A stretch of 64,000 nt of DNA from Vicia villosa. Lineage: Eukaryota > Streptophyta > Magnoliopsida > Fabales > Fabaceae. The stretch lies in the NCBI RefSeq assembly GCF_029867415.1, contig NC_081183.1:31645806-31709805 (forward strand), written 5' to 3'. Position numbers and translations under genes: made by a program. Position 1 is the stretch's first letter. Each line of letters opens with the position of its first letter. This document shows positions 45,428 to 56,776 of the stretch, in pieces. A model generated the notes under the pieces. That model had not been told where the DNA came from and made no database searches. It saw only the letters and a list, made by a program, of their open reading frames with translations.

Positions 45428-47166
45428 ATCTTCATGTTCATGCACTTTTAGTTTTCGTATCATGCATATTAACGTATTTCAATTCGAACTAATTGTTTTT
45501 TGAGTCTTTGGCATGTTTTAGAGATGCTCTGGACCATTAGTGGAGAGTTTTGATGGTTGTAGAGAAAATCACCATTGTTAGGGAAAGGAATAAGTTTGCC
45601 TCGGGTTTCAAGATACAGGGCGCTATAGTTTGAAATAATCACACCATTGAGTTCGCCTTGGTCTAATTATGGGATTTGGGCACTTGGGTCACGTTGTTAA
45701 CGTTGTTTCTCTGAGTTTTGATTTTGCAGGTTGAAGAGAAAGAACCTGCGGAAAATCCGCAGGTAATTCCATAGATAAACTCGCATCAATTTCTGCAGAT
45801 CTGGAGGTTGGTGGTGATGAATAGTGACGCTGAAAGCTTGACTACGCGGTGGCACGTTTGTATTCGCCAGTCAACAAGGACCCTCTCTCTTTGCGCGCGT
45901 GGCAGTCCTTGGTTTGTTGGTCAAAAAGTCCAATCTCCTCTCCCTAATTCTAATTGGCTGCAGCCTGTCTAGTGGGCCCAATTTGATTCTAGTGTTTGAA
46001 TTTCTCATTTATTCTATTGTTTCTTATTTAATTTTATTAAGTATATATTTAACAACTAACAGATGCAACTCACTTGGCCACATGATGCGTTTTCCACCCT
46101 TTGAAACTAGGGTTTGATCCCTGGTAGTAGACAATTATTTTTAAAATGCTAATTTCAACGGATCCAACGCGCACAACCCAGGAAAGACCACAGTAGGACT
46201 GCAGCACTCAGTCACATGCAATCAAAACCAGGTTTTTATGTTGTTTTTTATTATTTACACAATTAATAATTTAAACTTAATATTCTTTGTTATGTATTAT
46301 AATTTATTTGTAAATTAAATTAATAATATGATTTAGTATTAGGATTTCATTTATTATTCATCTCGATTAAATTAATCGGTTGCGATGAATAATAATCGAT
46401 TATTTAATTATTTAAATAATAAATTCAAATAAGGCTTATTTTGCTAAAGGGTTTTAACCGATTCTATTGGTTACGATGATTAGCATATTTTATCAATTCG
46501 TTATTTATTTTGATCAAATCTATTGATCGGAGGAGTAACGATAATTAATAATCTAATTAAAACACATCAATTTGCTAACGGTGATAATCGAATTAATCGA
46601 TTAAAATAATCAGCAATTCCTATTAAATCTGTTAATTATGGTGATTAAATCTATTAATCACCGCGATTAATAGAACATACTTTAATCAGGGTTGTACGCT
46701 ATTCAAAATACATCTCTTTCACAAAACTACGGCTTTTCAAAACTGCGATAAGGTAATTCAAAATACCTTGCAAACTGCGAATTTCAAAACTACGATAAGG
46801 TAATTCAAAATACCTTCAACACATTCATACTAATTCTAAGGCGTACAACCCTGCCCCGAACTACGTAGACTCTGATCCTCTATAAGGAGGTACGTAGGCA
46901 CTTGGTAACAAGGCGAGTCCCCTTCCCCAAAATCTCACCTTTCACCCTATTCATTTCCTTAGCTATAAACCCTAAACCTTAACATCTTTAGCCACAAACC
47001 TTTGCCTTAAACTTAAAACCTTATGAAAAGGTTAAGGGTGCCTAACACCTTCCCTTGACTTGAATATAATAACTTACCCAGATTTCTTAACTTCGTAGGG
47101 TTTCCTATTCGCCCTGGTAGAATAGGTGGCGACTCTAAATCTATATTTTTAGGGCAGGTTGCTACA
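45428..47166 (+). repeat. Ogre-type 5' LTR, second part
   Basis: Continues the LTR after element C. It includes an AT-rich stretch with many ATTAATCGATT-like words (46300-46700) and the segment CCCCGAACTACGTAGACTCT with TATAAGGAGGTACGTAGGCA (46855-46900), familiar from legume Ogre LTR ends. It ends TTGCTACA at 47166, next to the primer site. No gene. Confidence 0.72.
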
Positions 47167-47168
47167 GC

Positions 47169-47186
47169 TGGCGACTCTGCTGGGGA
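47169..47186 (+). other. Primer binding site (tRNA-Arg type) of the Ogre-like element
   Basis: TGGCGACTCTGCTGGGGA two bases after the LTR. Ogre elements are known for a tRNA-Arg primer site. A partial copy GTGGCGACTCTAAATC lies 40 bp earlier inside the LTR. Confidence 0.8.
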
Positions 47187-47865
47187 TAACTTAAAATGGT
47201 GAATTATTATGCTCCTAGTTTTAGTTCAAGGTTTAGGATACAGGTTAATTAGCAGGGTTTGGCTAAATTTTCAGGGTTTGGATTTTGGGGTTATGGTTTA
47301 GGTTTTATTAAATATTTTATTTATTTATTTATTTATTTACAATTTTTTTATTTACAGTAATTTTTTACAGTCATTTAAATAAATGTTTATTTACTGTTAT
47401 TATTTTAATATGTAAAATATTTGTTTATTATCCTTTTTCTGGGATATATAAATTGTGGTTAAAACATAAGTGTGGGAATTATCCTTAAGACCATGGGAGA
47501 CTTGCATCTCCTACAAGTCTTATTGATAATTCCACTCAGAGTGGGTTGAATATCCGGAAATGTCCAAAACGAGGCTTGACTTTGTTGAGGGCAGGACTTG
47601 GTATTTGGCCGATCTCTCTGAGAACCTACCCCTAAAACTCGAACCTCATGGGCAAATGAGTTGTTCTAAAATCCAAAGAGACAAAAAGTCTCGGAGGCTA
47701 CGAACGGCCCCATGAGACCCTTGTTAGAACATACCCATAGGAAGGGTAGACTCCCTAAGCCGTCATGCCGAACCTATGAACTTAGGGTTAGGTGCTTATT
47801 ATATGTTTGCAATTTATATACTACGAATATCTGTGTTTTATTCATGCAGGTCTTCCTACGCGTTC
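47187..47865 (+). other. Ogre-like leader, unique part, with (TTTA)n
   Basis: No coding sequence. A (TTTA)5 run is at 47319-47338. Confidence 0.7.
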
Positions 47866-48588
47866 CCTAGCCCGTAGGGATGCTATTTCCAAGATCATGT
47901 CCTTCCCACGAAGGACATCTCCATTCACGCACGTCAATTGGTATCTCGATGGACATGAGACCTAGTGGCTGTCTTGAACAGTCAACCTGCACCTACATCT
48001 ACGCACCCCCTAGCCGGTACGGATTCTACTTCCAAGGTCGCATTCTTCGCACGAAAGACATCTTCGTTAGCATACGTCAATTGGCCTCTCGATGGCCATG
48101 AGATCTGGTGACTGTCTTGAACGATCACCATGTGCCTGCTCCCGGGCATCCCCTAGCTTGTAGGGTTTTGGATTTTGGTTTATACATCTTTCATCCCTAG
48201 CCTGTAGGGATTCCACTTTGTCCGATATTGTCCTTAGATAAGTTGTGTTCTTCATAAGGAACCTTCCCACAAAGGACATCTTTATTAATGCACGTCGATT
48301 GGCCTCTAGATGGCCATGAGATCTGGTGATTGTCTTGAACGATCACCATGTGCCTTCTCCCGCGGATCCCCTAGCTTGTAGGGTTTTGGATTTCGGTTTG
48401 TACATCTTTCATCCCTAGCCTGTAGGGATTTCACTTCGTCCAGTATCGTCCTTAGATAGGTTGTGTTCCGCATAGAGAACCTTCCCAGAAGGGACAACTT
48501 CGTTGGTACACGTCGAACGGCCCCTCGATGGCCATAAGATTTGGTGACTGTCTTGAACGGTCACCAGCTGCTACCTTCTGCATACTCC
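47866..48588 (+). repeat. Tandem array of four units of 143-220 bp
   Basis: Units begin with CCCTAGC-TGTAGGG near 47866, 48007, 48151 and 48368 and end with CTGTCTTGAACGATCACCATG-like text. All share TTGG-CTCTCGATGGCCATGAG. The last two are longer by an insertion containing TTTGGATTTCGGTTTGTACA. Confidence 0.85.
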
Positions 48589-49962
48589 CTAATCTAAGGG
48601 ATTTCCATTAGCGCGTCATAACATCTAGCTTGCAAGGATTTCACTAGGGTCTAATGTCACCTCTAAATCCGCATAGGCTATCCTTAGAGTTATATTTGTC
48701 GCACGTCTGCATTGCACTGCATATAAGGAGTCATAATATACACAAAAAGAGGAGTCTTTTGCATACGCATGCATTTGCATTTTCATATATTTACATTTGC
48801 ATTTCTACCTTCTCCCGTATCCATACTTACCGTGCTAGCCAATTTCCCGTGACTCACAAAGAAAATCAAAAGGATCACAAACTATGGAGAGAGAAGGATA
48901 AATTATTAGGAGATGAAAATGAACTTGGTCTTACAAAGATAAAAAGGATGCCTTTCACCATGCCAGCCACATGTCCAGGCCTTTTCGTAACAGGATCGTA
49001 AATACAACAAAGGTTATCATCAAGCAAGGATTAGTTTAACAAAGAAGTTCCCTCATAAATACACTCAAGAGGTATCTAGTCATTAAGGGGTTCATCTTAA
49101 AACATAGCAAAACTTACAAGGACGCTCTACGATAACTTGGGGGGCAAGGGTCAGTCCAACTGGGGCAATATCCTGAACAAAGATGTATAATTCCGATGGA
49201 GGGAAGGCGACATATGTTAACTCCCCACCAAGGGGAAAAAAGGTCGTAGGTTGTCTATATCAATTTACAAACACTGAAGGTTGCAAACGGTGTGATACTA
49301 CCCTTAGAAAAAGTGAAAGAGGTTCAGTCAAAGGAAACTCTTGAAGTTCCGGACAACGAAAACCCACCACTAACAATTTATTCCCGACAGGTTTGACATG
49401 CCTAAAGAGAGTTCGAGGTTACCCTTTACTTCTACAAGTCACAGAACTAAGAAGTAAAACTAAGTCATTGGATTAACAAAGGAGATTTCCCCTAGGATCA
49501 ACATGCGTTTATCATGTCAGAATTGAAACCCCTACGATCGCTAAGTGTTACCTGGGATATAAGTTGTACCTTATGATTAATAATTCTAATGGTGTAACCA
49601 TGCAGGTTTTGGAGTCAATTCATTCGCTTCATTCTATCACTAATACGACTTCCCACTCGCACCCTTCTATTCTACTTCAATTTCAATTTCCAAGTATTAA
49701 AAAACTTAAAGGAGAATAACAAAATACAAACAACTAAATCTTGCTAAACATATGCTTTCAAGGTAAGACCGAGCCGACGGTGTACATGCATTGTTTCAAT
49801 TCCTAAACAATGGAGATATAAGAATGTTAATCCCTCGTTACCCCCTCGAGCCCGGAGTTGGAGTTTGTTTCTACTTTTCAAATAAACCTTGATTTCAACC
49901 AGGGGCAGGATAGATTTCGATTAATTCAATGGTGTATTTTGGCTGTCAAGAGAATCATCCAA
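48589..49962 (+). other. Ogre-like internal region, no gene seen
   Basis: Unique noncoding sequence. The 115-codon ORF at 48654-49001 has no recognisable family and begins in diverged repeat sequence. Confidence 0.6.
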
Positions 49963-50080
49963 TCCAAGCAAGGGTTCAAGCAAAGGGTCAAGCAAAGGTT
50001 GAAGCAAAGGTTCAAGCATAAGGGTCAAGCAAAGGTTGAAGCAAAGGTTCAAGCATAAGGATCAAGCAAAGGTTTAAGCA
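49963..50080 (+). repeat. 13-bp minisatellite (TCAAGCAAAGGTT)
   Basis: About nine imperfect copies of TCAAGCAAAGGTT / TGAAGCAAAGGTT / TCAAGCATAAGGG in direct tandem. Confidence 0.88.
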
Positions 50081-51335
50081 CATCTTCTTCCTCGCATTCA
50101 TCAAAAAATGAGGAAGCAATATACTTCTTCCTCAATACATCATCAAAGACGTATCAAAGTTGAAGCTTACAAATCGAGGTCAACATGGCAGTCACAACAT
50201 TCGATATCCAAGGATCAATATGTTAAAAGGAGCATTCAAAAAAAAAAGGAGGAAAGCGCTCGCTAAGTCAAAATGGAAAATTCCATGAAAGAAAACAAAA
50301 TGACTTAGGCAAAAATTAGGGCATCCCGATGGATCAAATTCAAAGGAATTGGCTCATGCAAAAATAAGGGATAGAAAAAAAAACAAAGGCGAAATACAAA
50401 GGATAATCTTGTGACTGCTAAATCATCGAAGCTTCCCATCAATGCTTGGATCTTTACAACATTTTTTCATCAGTGCTTGGATATCTAATGAGGCTTCTGC
50501 TCAACATCAAAACTGAAACGATTCTCTTACATACAAAGCACATTCATTGGATTAGGCGAATTTTTAGGATTGGGAGAACATCAAGGAGAAAGGGGTGGGG
50601 TAAATAAAATTTCGAGCCTTATATCCGTTGTTTCTTGAACCACGAACCAGACCAAGTTACAACATTTAAAAGTCCTAATTGAGGCAAGGTTAACTACGAA
50701 AGCATATTAAGCAGGATTTTGTTATACCGACTCCTAGGGTTGTTAAAACTATTCCTAACCACTGCGCTTCTTCAAACATTCATTTATAATCATCCAGTTC
50801 TAATTCATAACGGACTTCGATTTCAAAACTTGCATGCGCATCGCATTGGAGTTACTTCTCAAAGGGCATGGCGTCATCTACGAATATACACTTAGCATCA
50901 AGGAGATCTCAAAATTGGTTTAATCAAAGGCGATCATTTCTAATAAAGACTCTTGAATGGGGAAACCACGTCCAGAGGGTTCTCCTAAGCAAGGGGAAAA
51001 TTTCAAGGATTACAGGGGCATGCAATCAAAGATGCTATTAACTAGGGGCATTCATCCTAAGGTTCAATCGACTTGGGTCACATCTCAAAGCAATATCAAA
51101 CAGGGGCATGTCAAACATGGGAAGAATTCAAACCAAACGGATAAGAACACTATGGATAGCCCTCCATATCCTGGATATCAAGGGCACACCCTTCGACCTA
51201 AACGCTGAAGCATATGTATCACATTTGTATGACAAGGTTATTTCTTGGAGCACTTCCTTCATGACTTGGAGATCAGAGGCATCATTTACCACAAAAATAT
51301 TGGGGCAGTGGATATCAAATCCAAAGGGCGAACAA
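50081..51335 (+). other. Ogre-like internal region, no gene seen
   Basis: Unique noncoding, purine-rich sequence without a supported ORF. Confidence 0.6.
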
Positions 51336-51615
51336 TTCGAAAGGTTAAAGGTGTAGGTGTGGAGAACCTCAAAAGGTTAAAGGTGCGAAGAACCTCAAAA
51401 GGTTAAAGGTGTGGAGAATTTCAAGAGGTTAAAGGGGTGGAGGTTAAAGCTAGAGAATTCCAAAAGATTAAAGATGTGGAGAATTTTAAGAGGTTAAAGG
51501 TGCGAAGAATTGCAAAAGGTTAAAGGTGTGGAGAATCTCCAAAGGTTAAAGGTGTGGAGAATTTTAAGAGGTTAAAGGTACGAATTGCAAAAGGTTAAAG
51601 ACGTGGAGAACTTCG
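51336..51615 (+). repeat. Minisatellite of about 30 bp (AGGTTAAAGGTGTGGAGAA)
   Basis: About nine imperfect units of AGGTTAAAGGTGYGRAGAAY plus TTCAAA, with internal changes of unit length. Confidence 0.88.
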
Positions 51616-52262
51616 AAAAATCAAAAGGCGCGAAGTATTTCAAAAACAAGCCAAACCGGAGCAAGGCGCACAGCAAAAGGAAAAGGCATCCTCACACTTT
51701 ACAACCTCGAACAAATCTTTATCCTAACTACGATCTTAAAAATTCAAAAACAGGGACTGGGAAGTCGCGCTAACATCACACCCTACAACACTAGCAAGCT
51801 ATATACGCTTTGGTTACCAACAACCTAGCATGGGAGTATCATGCAAATATACATAAGTCATACATTACATACATTGGTTAATACATCATATCTCATACAT
51901 CGAAATGCCTAAACAATTCAAAAGGACAAAGGGTACCAAGGGATTGGTTCAGGACCTAATGGTCTAGAAGGAGACTGAAACCTGAAGTTCCGCTTCTACG
52001 CATAAGCATTACTAGTCAGCATAAGCATAGTCGCTGCATTGTTTAAACAAATTCAATAGGTTATAAGGAGATAAAATCCGGGGGTCATCATATTAGCATT
52101 CACATTAGCATATACATACTGACTAGCCTGCACATATAGGCATTTATCTATACATATGACATTTACATTACACATACAGACGGTTCATACATCGCATTGT
52201 ACAAACAACGGGATCACATGCATACACATAGTTCATATGCATTTACAAAACAATCTTTTACA
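51616..52262 (+). other. Ogre-like internal region, no gene seen
   Basis: Noncoding, with many CATAC / ATACAT words around 51840-52220. Confidence 0.6.
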
Positions 52263-53023
52263 CAGGTGATCTTGCTAGCACTATAACAAGTAAATCTTTT
52301 ATACAGGTACGCTTGTCAGAACCATGGCAGGTAATTCCTTGGATGTAGGTAAGCTTGTCAGAACCATGACAAGTGATCCTTTTTATACAGGTGAGTTTGC
52401 TAGAACCATAGCAAATGATTCCTTTTGGTGCATGTAAGTTTGCTAGAACAATAGAAAATGATTCCTTTGGTGCAGGTAAGTTTGCTAGAACAATATCAAA
52501 TGATTCCTTTGGTGCAGGTAAGTTTGCTAGAACTATAGCAAATGATTCCTATTGGTGCAGGTAAGCTTGTCAGAACTATGGCAAGTGATCCCTATGGGTG
52601 CAGGTAAGTTTGCTAGAACTATAGCAAATGATTCCTTTGGTGCAGGTAAGTTTGCTAGAACTATAGAAAATGATTCCTTTGGTGCAGGTAAGTTTGCTAG
52701 AACCATAGCAAATGATTCCTTTGGTGCAGGTAAGTTTGCTAGAACTATAGCAGATGATTCCTTTTGGTGCAGGTAAGTTTGCTAGAACTATGGCAAGTGA
52801 TCCCTATTGGTGCAAGTAAGCTTGTCAAAACCATGGCAAGTGATCCCTATTGGTGCAGGTAAGCTTGTCAAAACCATGGCAAGTGATCCCTATTAGTGCA
52901 GGTAAGCTTGTCAGAACTATGGCAAGTGATTCCTTTGGTGCAGGTAAGCTTGCTAGAACCATAGCAAGTGACTCCTTTACGCAGGTAAACCTGTTAGAAC
53001 TATAACAAGTGATTCCTCTCCCA
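52263..53023 (+). repeat. 42-bp satellite-like array, 18 units, each with a splice-donor-like core
   Basis: Units of 41-43 bp begin at 52263, 52304, 52346, 52388, 52431, 52473, 52515, 52558, 52601, 52643, 52685, 52727, 52770, 52813, 52856, 52899, 52941 and 52982. Consensus: CAGGTAAGTTTGCTAGAACT then ATAGCAAATGATTCCTTTGGTG. Seven units carry exact CAGGTAAGT and four CAGGTAAGC. Because 42 is divisible by three, a spurious ORF runs through part of it. Confidence 0.93.
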
Positions 53024-53031
53024 TCCAAGAT

Positions 53032-53200
53032 AATTACGAAGACTTACTAGAACTATAGTAAGTGGGTTACACCAACTACGAAGACTTACTAGAACTATAG
53101 TAAGTGGGTTACACAAACTGCGAAGACTTACTAAAACTATAGTAAATGGGTTATTTACAAACTGCAAAAGCTTGCTAGCACTATAGCAAGTTGATTATCT
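53032..53200 (+). repeat. Related 46-bp tandem repeat (GACTTACTAGAACTATAGTAAG)
   Basis: Three to four units of GACTTACTAGAACTATAGTA ending GTGGGTTACAC. The core ACTAGAACTATAGTAAG is a diverged form of the 42-bp unit's GCTAGAACTATAGCAA, so the two arrays are related. Confidence 0.85.
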
Positions 53201-53235
53201 TCTACACAACAAACTGCGAGCCCTCGCTACTGATA

Positions 53236-53670
53236 GCTACATTTATTCATCACGTTAGTCCCTCGGCAGTGATCTCCTTCAAATCTTCACGCTAGTCAAT
53301 ATCATCTTCGGCAGCAAATAGGGATTTATTTTCCCTGATCAGAAACTATTATACGGAGTCACTAATGCGCTTCAACCATATAGTGGTGTCCATACATCTC
53401 TCGTCCTTTCCAGGAACTTTGGTGTAGGTAAGCTGGCGTAGCAAGTGAATTATTTTACAAAGGGTTCCTCAATTGGGTTTATTCATCACGTTAGTCCCTC
53501 GGCAGTGATCTCCTTCAAAACTACAAAGGGTTTTACAAAGGGTTTTACAAAAGGGTTTTACGATAAGGATCTACAAAGGGTTTTACAACAGGGTTTTTCA
53601 AAGGGTTCCTCAATTGGGTTTATTCATCACGTTAGTCCCTCGGCAGTGATCTCCCTCAAAACTTCACCGG
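53236..53670 (+). repeat. Dispersed 44-bp repeat and TTTTACAAAGGG minisatellite
   Basis: TTTATTCATCACGTTAGTCC followed by CTCGGCAGTGATCTCC occurs near 53238, 53478 and 53620. Between the last two, ACAAAGGGTTTT-like units repeat about seven times (53520-53610). Confidence 0.85.
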
Positions 53671-54035
53671 TAACAAACAAGGGTTTTATTTTTTTCTTCT
53701 TTTCCAAAGTTACTAACATACCTCGACTAACATAACTAACTCATGCATACATTATTCATAATACATACATACATATATTACATGCATCATAATATTGCAT
53801 CAAGCTAATTTTATAATTCAGGATGGGATTCATGCTAACAAGAAATATTATTATCACAATCTCATCCCGTTGGTTGTAATCTCCTGCAAATTGCATCTCT
53901 AAGCCTGTTCCTCATAAAACCCTGGCTAGCACCAGCAAATGTAAATTTCGGGGCCCTTCAGTGTTCAATCATCTTCTACCTTTAGATCACGATAAGCAGA
54001 CGTGCCTATCTGACTCTTCAGGTTTAAGAAGATTG
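53671..54035 (+). other. Ogre-like 3' noncoding region
   Basis: Unique sequence leading into the purine tract; no gene seen. Confidence 0.6.
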
Positions 54036-54090
54036 AACAGGGGCAGCTGTCATACCCCAAAATTTGCCCATCTCATCTCATCTTCAAGGG
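54036..54090 (+). repeat. Purine tract and start of an Ogre-type LTR, truncated
   Basis: AACAGGGGCAGC (54036-54047) is followed by TGTCATACCCCAAAATTTGC, the usual beginning of Ogre-family LTRs. After about 40 bp the sequence changes to text that does not look like LTR, so only the first bases of this 3' LTR seem to remain. Confidence 0.6.
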
Positions 54091-54574
54091 TTCAAGATTC
54101 AGAACATCCTAAGAAGGAAGGATGAGTTACTTGAAGTACTCGATCGACAAGTGACACAATCGTCGCTTTCTCATCATATCCCTCCTGCTTCCTGGATCAT
54201 CGATCAGCTCACATCAGAGAACGCTCAGCTCAAGAAACAGAAGAAAATGTTAGAACGTGAAGTCGACTCTTCATCAAAGTTTTAGAGTCCTTTCTCTATG
54301 TTTCTCTGTATTTCCCTTTTCAAAGTGTGTAAAAACGGCGTTTTCGCTTAATTAATAAAAGTTTGATGTTTCATAACGTAATTATGGTGTTTCCTTGAAA
54401 AATATTAAATTAATTGCACATCATGCATCGCTTTAGTTGTACGCACTAACACGAGAATTATCGCGGATCTAATCATCACTTTCCTTTCTCCAAAAAGAGA
54501 GGAGGAGAAGGAGGTGAACAAAGGCTTTCAAGCTGTCTCATCCATACAACACTCATTCAAGTCGCAAGAAAAGA
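54091..54574 (+). other. Ogre upstream region (end of an ORF1-like frame and spacer)
   Basis: A short frame (54064-54285) encodes a Leu/Lys/Glu-rich, coiled-coil-like end (ENAQLKKQKKMLEREV). It is followed by an AT-rich spacer up to the gag start. Ogre elements carry an ORF before gag, so this may be its tail; that is inference. Confidence 0.45.
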
Positions 54575-55547
54575 ATGGAAGACTTTGAACAAGAGAATGG
54601 AGAACTTAGAGAAGAGGTTACTACTCTCAAAGATGCTGTTGAAAGGCTCAATAGTATGGTAGAAGCCCTGGTGGTTGCGCAGAATCGACCAACGCCAGAA
54701 GAACCACAAAGGACTGTAGTTTCCGAGATTGTTTCTACTCCTATTCCTCAGTATACCATGCCACCCAACCGACCTTGGGGCATGCCGTATAAATTTATTC
54801 CGGAAGGGTACATACCCCCAGTTTCTGAAGTTCCAAGAGCTACAACGGAGATGCAACCACCGGAGGGTTACAGACCTCTGGAAATTGAAGTTCCAAGAGC
54901 AACGGCAATGGGTTTCGCACAACAAAATGCTGAGATTCCAAGATCTGCTGTCATGGCTTCTCCACAGCCGATTATGCATACTTTTCCTCCACCGGATGGA
55001 CAAGTATATCATCACGCTCCCAGTGAGGACGCTGGCGTGTATGAAAGATTGGACGAGTTCTAGGAATAGTTTCTGCAAATACAGAAGGAACTCAAGACTC
55101 TCCGAGGACAAGATTTATTTGGAAAGAATGCTGCAGACCTCTGTCTGGTTCCAAATGTTAAGATTCCTCACAAATTCAAAGTACCAGATTTCGAGAAGTA
55201 CAAAGGGAATTCATGCCCACAAAGTCACCTCTTGATGTACGCTCGAAGGATGTCAACTCAGACTGATAATCAACAATTACTCATTCATTATTTTCAAGAC
55301 AACCTAACTGGTGCTGCACTCAAATGGTACATGAACTTGGACAGTTCAGAGATTCGTACTTTTCGAGACCTCGGAGAGGCCTTTGTCAAATAGTATAAGT
55401 ACAATCTGGATATGGCTCCTGACAGAGATCAACTCCGGGCCATGACTCAAAAGGATAGAGAAAGCTTCAAGGAATACGCTCAGAGATGGCGTGAAGTTGC
55501 TGCTCAAATTTGTCCTCCACTTGAAGAGAAAGAAATGACGAAAATTT
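54575..55547 (+). pseudogene. gag: Ogre/Tat gag, N-terminal part, broken by stops and by SIRE copy B
   Basis: Starts MEDFEQENGELREEVTTLKD, a coiled coil, then STPIPQYTMPPNRPWGMPY and repeated EVPRAT units, typical of legume Ogre gag. One frame continues to the SIRE insertion with LCLVPNVKIPHKFKVPDFEK, DNQQLLIHYFQDNLTGAAL and ESFKEYAQRWREVAAQI, the retrotransposon gag core. It is broken by TAG codons at 55061, 55067 and 55391, each where Gln would fit (CAG to TAG). The rest of the element lies beyond SIRE copy B, outside the window. Confidence 0.88.
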
Positions 55548-56690
55548 TGTTAGAACAAGATTTGTTCTAATCAATATTCTTAGTTTTGATGATAACAATG
55601 TATATGAATTTTGTATGAGATAATGTGGTACTCTAATACTATGCAATTTCCATTTCAAGAATTATATAAAGAGTATGCACAAAATCAGCGCAAGAAGCAC
55701 TGACTCAGAAGGATCAGCATGCGACATCAGAACATGGTCTGGCAAGACATCAGAAGATGGTCAAGCAGAATCAGAACATGGGTCTATGGAAGCATCAGAA
55801 GGACTTGAGATCAGAAGCAGAAGCACTGAAGTTCTCATGGTATCACGCTCAGAAGCACTTCAAGGTCAGAAGACAAGAAGATGCTCTGCACCAAGCTGTT
55901 TGACTCTGATGACATTCAAATGTTGTTTACACAAACATCAGATCAGAAGCAAGTACTAGATGGCAGGCTACGCTGACTGACAAAAGGAACGTTAGAAGCT
56001 ATTAAAGGCAACGTCAGTAGACACAGCGAAGCAAGGCTCGAGGTAGTTGACAAAAGAGTGAAACATTAAATGCAATGTTGTACGGAATACGCAAAGCATA
56101 AAATGCTCCCAACGGTCATCTTCTCAAGCGCCTATAAATATGAAGTTTTGATGAGAAGCTAAGTTACGAATTCTGAATACAAGACTTTGTGCAAAAACGC
56201 TGAAACGTTGTTCAACTCAAAAGCTCTCAAACTTCATCAAACTCACTACATTGTTGTTGTAATATCTTAGTGAGATTAAGCTTAAACTTAAGAGAAAATC
56301 ACAGTTGTGATAATAGCTTTATTAGAAGCATTGTAACTCTTAAAAGAATTTGTTTACATTAAGTTGTAAGAACTAGAGTGATCAGGTTGTTGATCAGTAT
56401 ACTCTAGAAAGTCTTAGAGGGTATCTAAGCAGTTTGTTCCTAGAGTGATCAGGTTGTGATCAGTATACTCTAGAAGACTTAGAAGTTGTCTAAGTGGAAA
56501 ACCATTGTAATCTCGTGTGATTAGTGGATTAAATCCTCAGGTGAGGTAAATCACTCCAAGGGGGTGGACTGGAGTAGTTTAGTTAACAACGAACCAGGAT
56601 AAAAATCATTGTGCAAATAGTTTTTATCTTACAAGTTTTAAAGCTACACTTATTCAAACTCCCCCTTTCTACGTTTTTTTCTATCCTTCA
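55548..56690 (+). repeat. SIRE copy B 5' LTR (1143 bp)
   Basis: TGTTAGAACAAG...CTATCCTTCA, homologous to the copy A and solo LTRs but clearly diverged. TATA box CCTATAAATA at 56131-56140. Two CTAGAGTGATCAGGTTG hairpins lie near 56373 and 56440, spaced wider than in copy A. Confidence 0.93.
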
Positions 56691-56692
56691 AT

Positions 56693-56704
56693 CGGTATCA
56701 GAGC
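56693..56704 (+). other. Primer binding site (initiator tRNA-Met type), SIRE copy B
   Basis: CGGTATCAGAGC two bases after the LTR. Confidence 0.85.
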
Positions 56705-56776
56705 GCCGGTTCTAAGGTGCAAGCACTTAACCGTGTTTAGAAAAGATTCAGGAAGAGAAAAACGCTTCAGTATAAG

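Larger units (their letters stand above)
33541..54047 (+). mobile_element. Ogre/Tat-like Ty3-gypsy element, 5'-truncated, no coding domains
   Basis: LTR sequence runs from about 33541 to 47166 (split by element C), followed by a tRNA-Arg-type primer site (47169-47186), a 6.8-kb internal region made of tandem repeats and unique noncoding sequence, and AACAGGGGCAGC (54036-54047) before TGTCATACCCC, the start typical of Ogre-family LTRs. I find no gag, protease, RT or integrase between the primer site and the purine tract, so this looks like a non-autonomous derivative. The LTR beginning is missing at the junction with the Tekay fragment. Confidence 0.65.

Noticed and set aside
48654..49001. 115-codon ORF in the Ogre-like leader
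   Set aside because: No recognisable motif and no supporting context; region is otherwise noncoding.
52552..52776. Repeat protein with GAGKFARTIANDSF units
   Set aside because: It exists only because the 42-bp repeat unit is divisible by three; the start lies in the array and there is no gene context.
52263..53023. CRISPR-like regular repeats
   Set aside because: The repeats are contiguous with no unique spacers, lie in a plant retroelement and have no cas genes; this is a satellite-type array.
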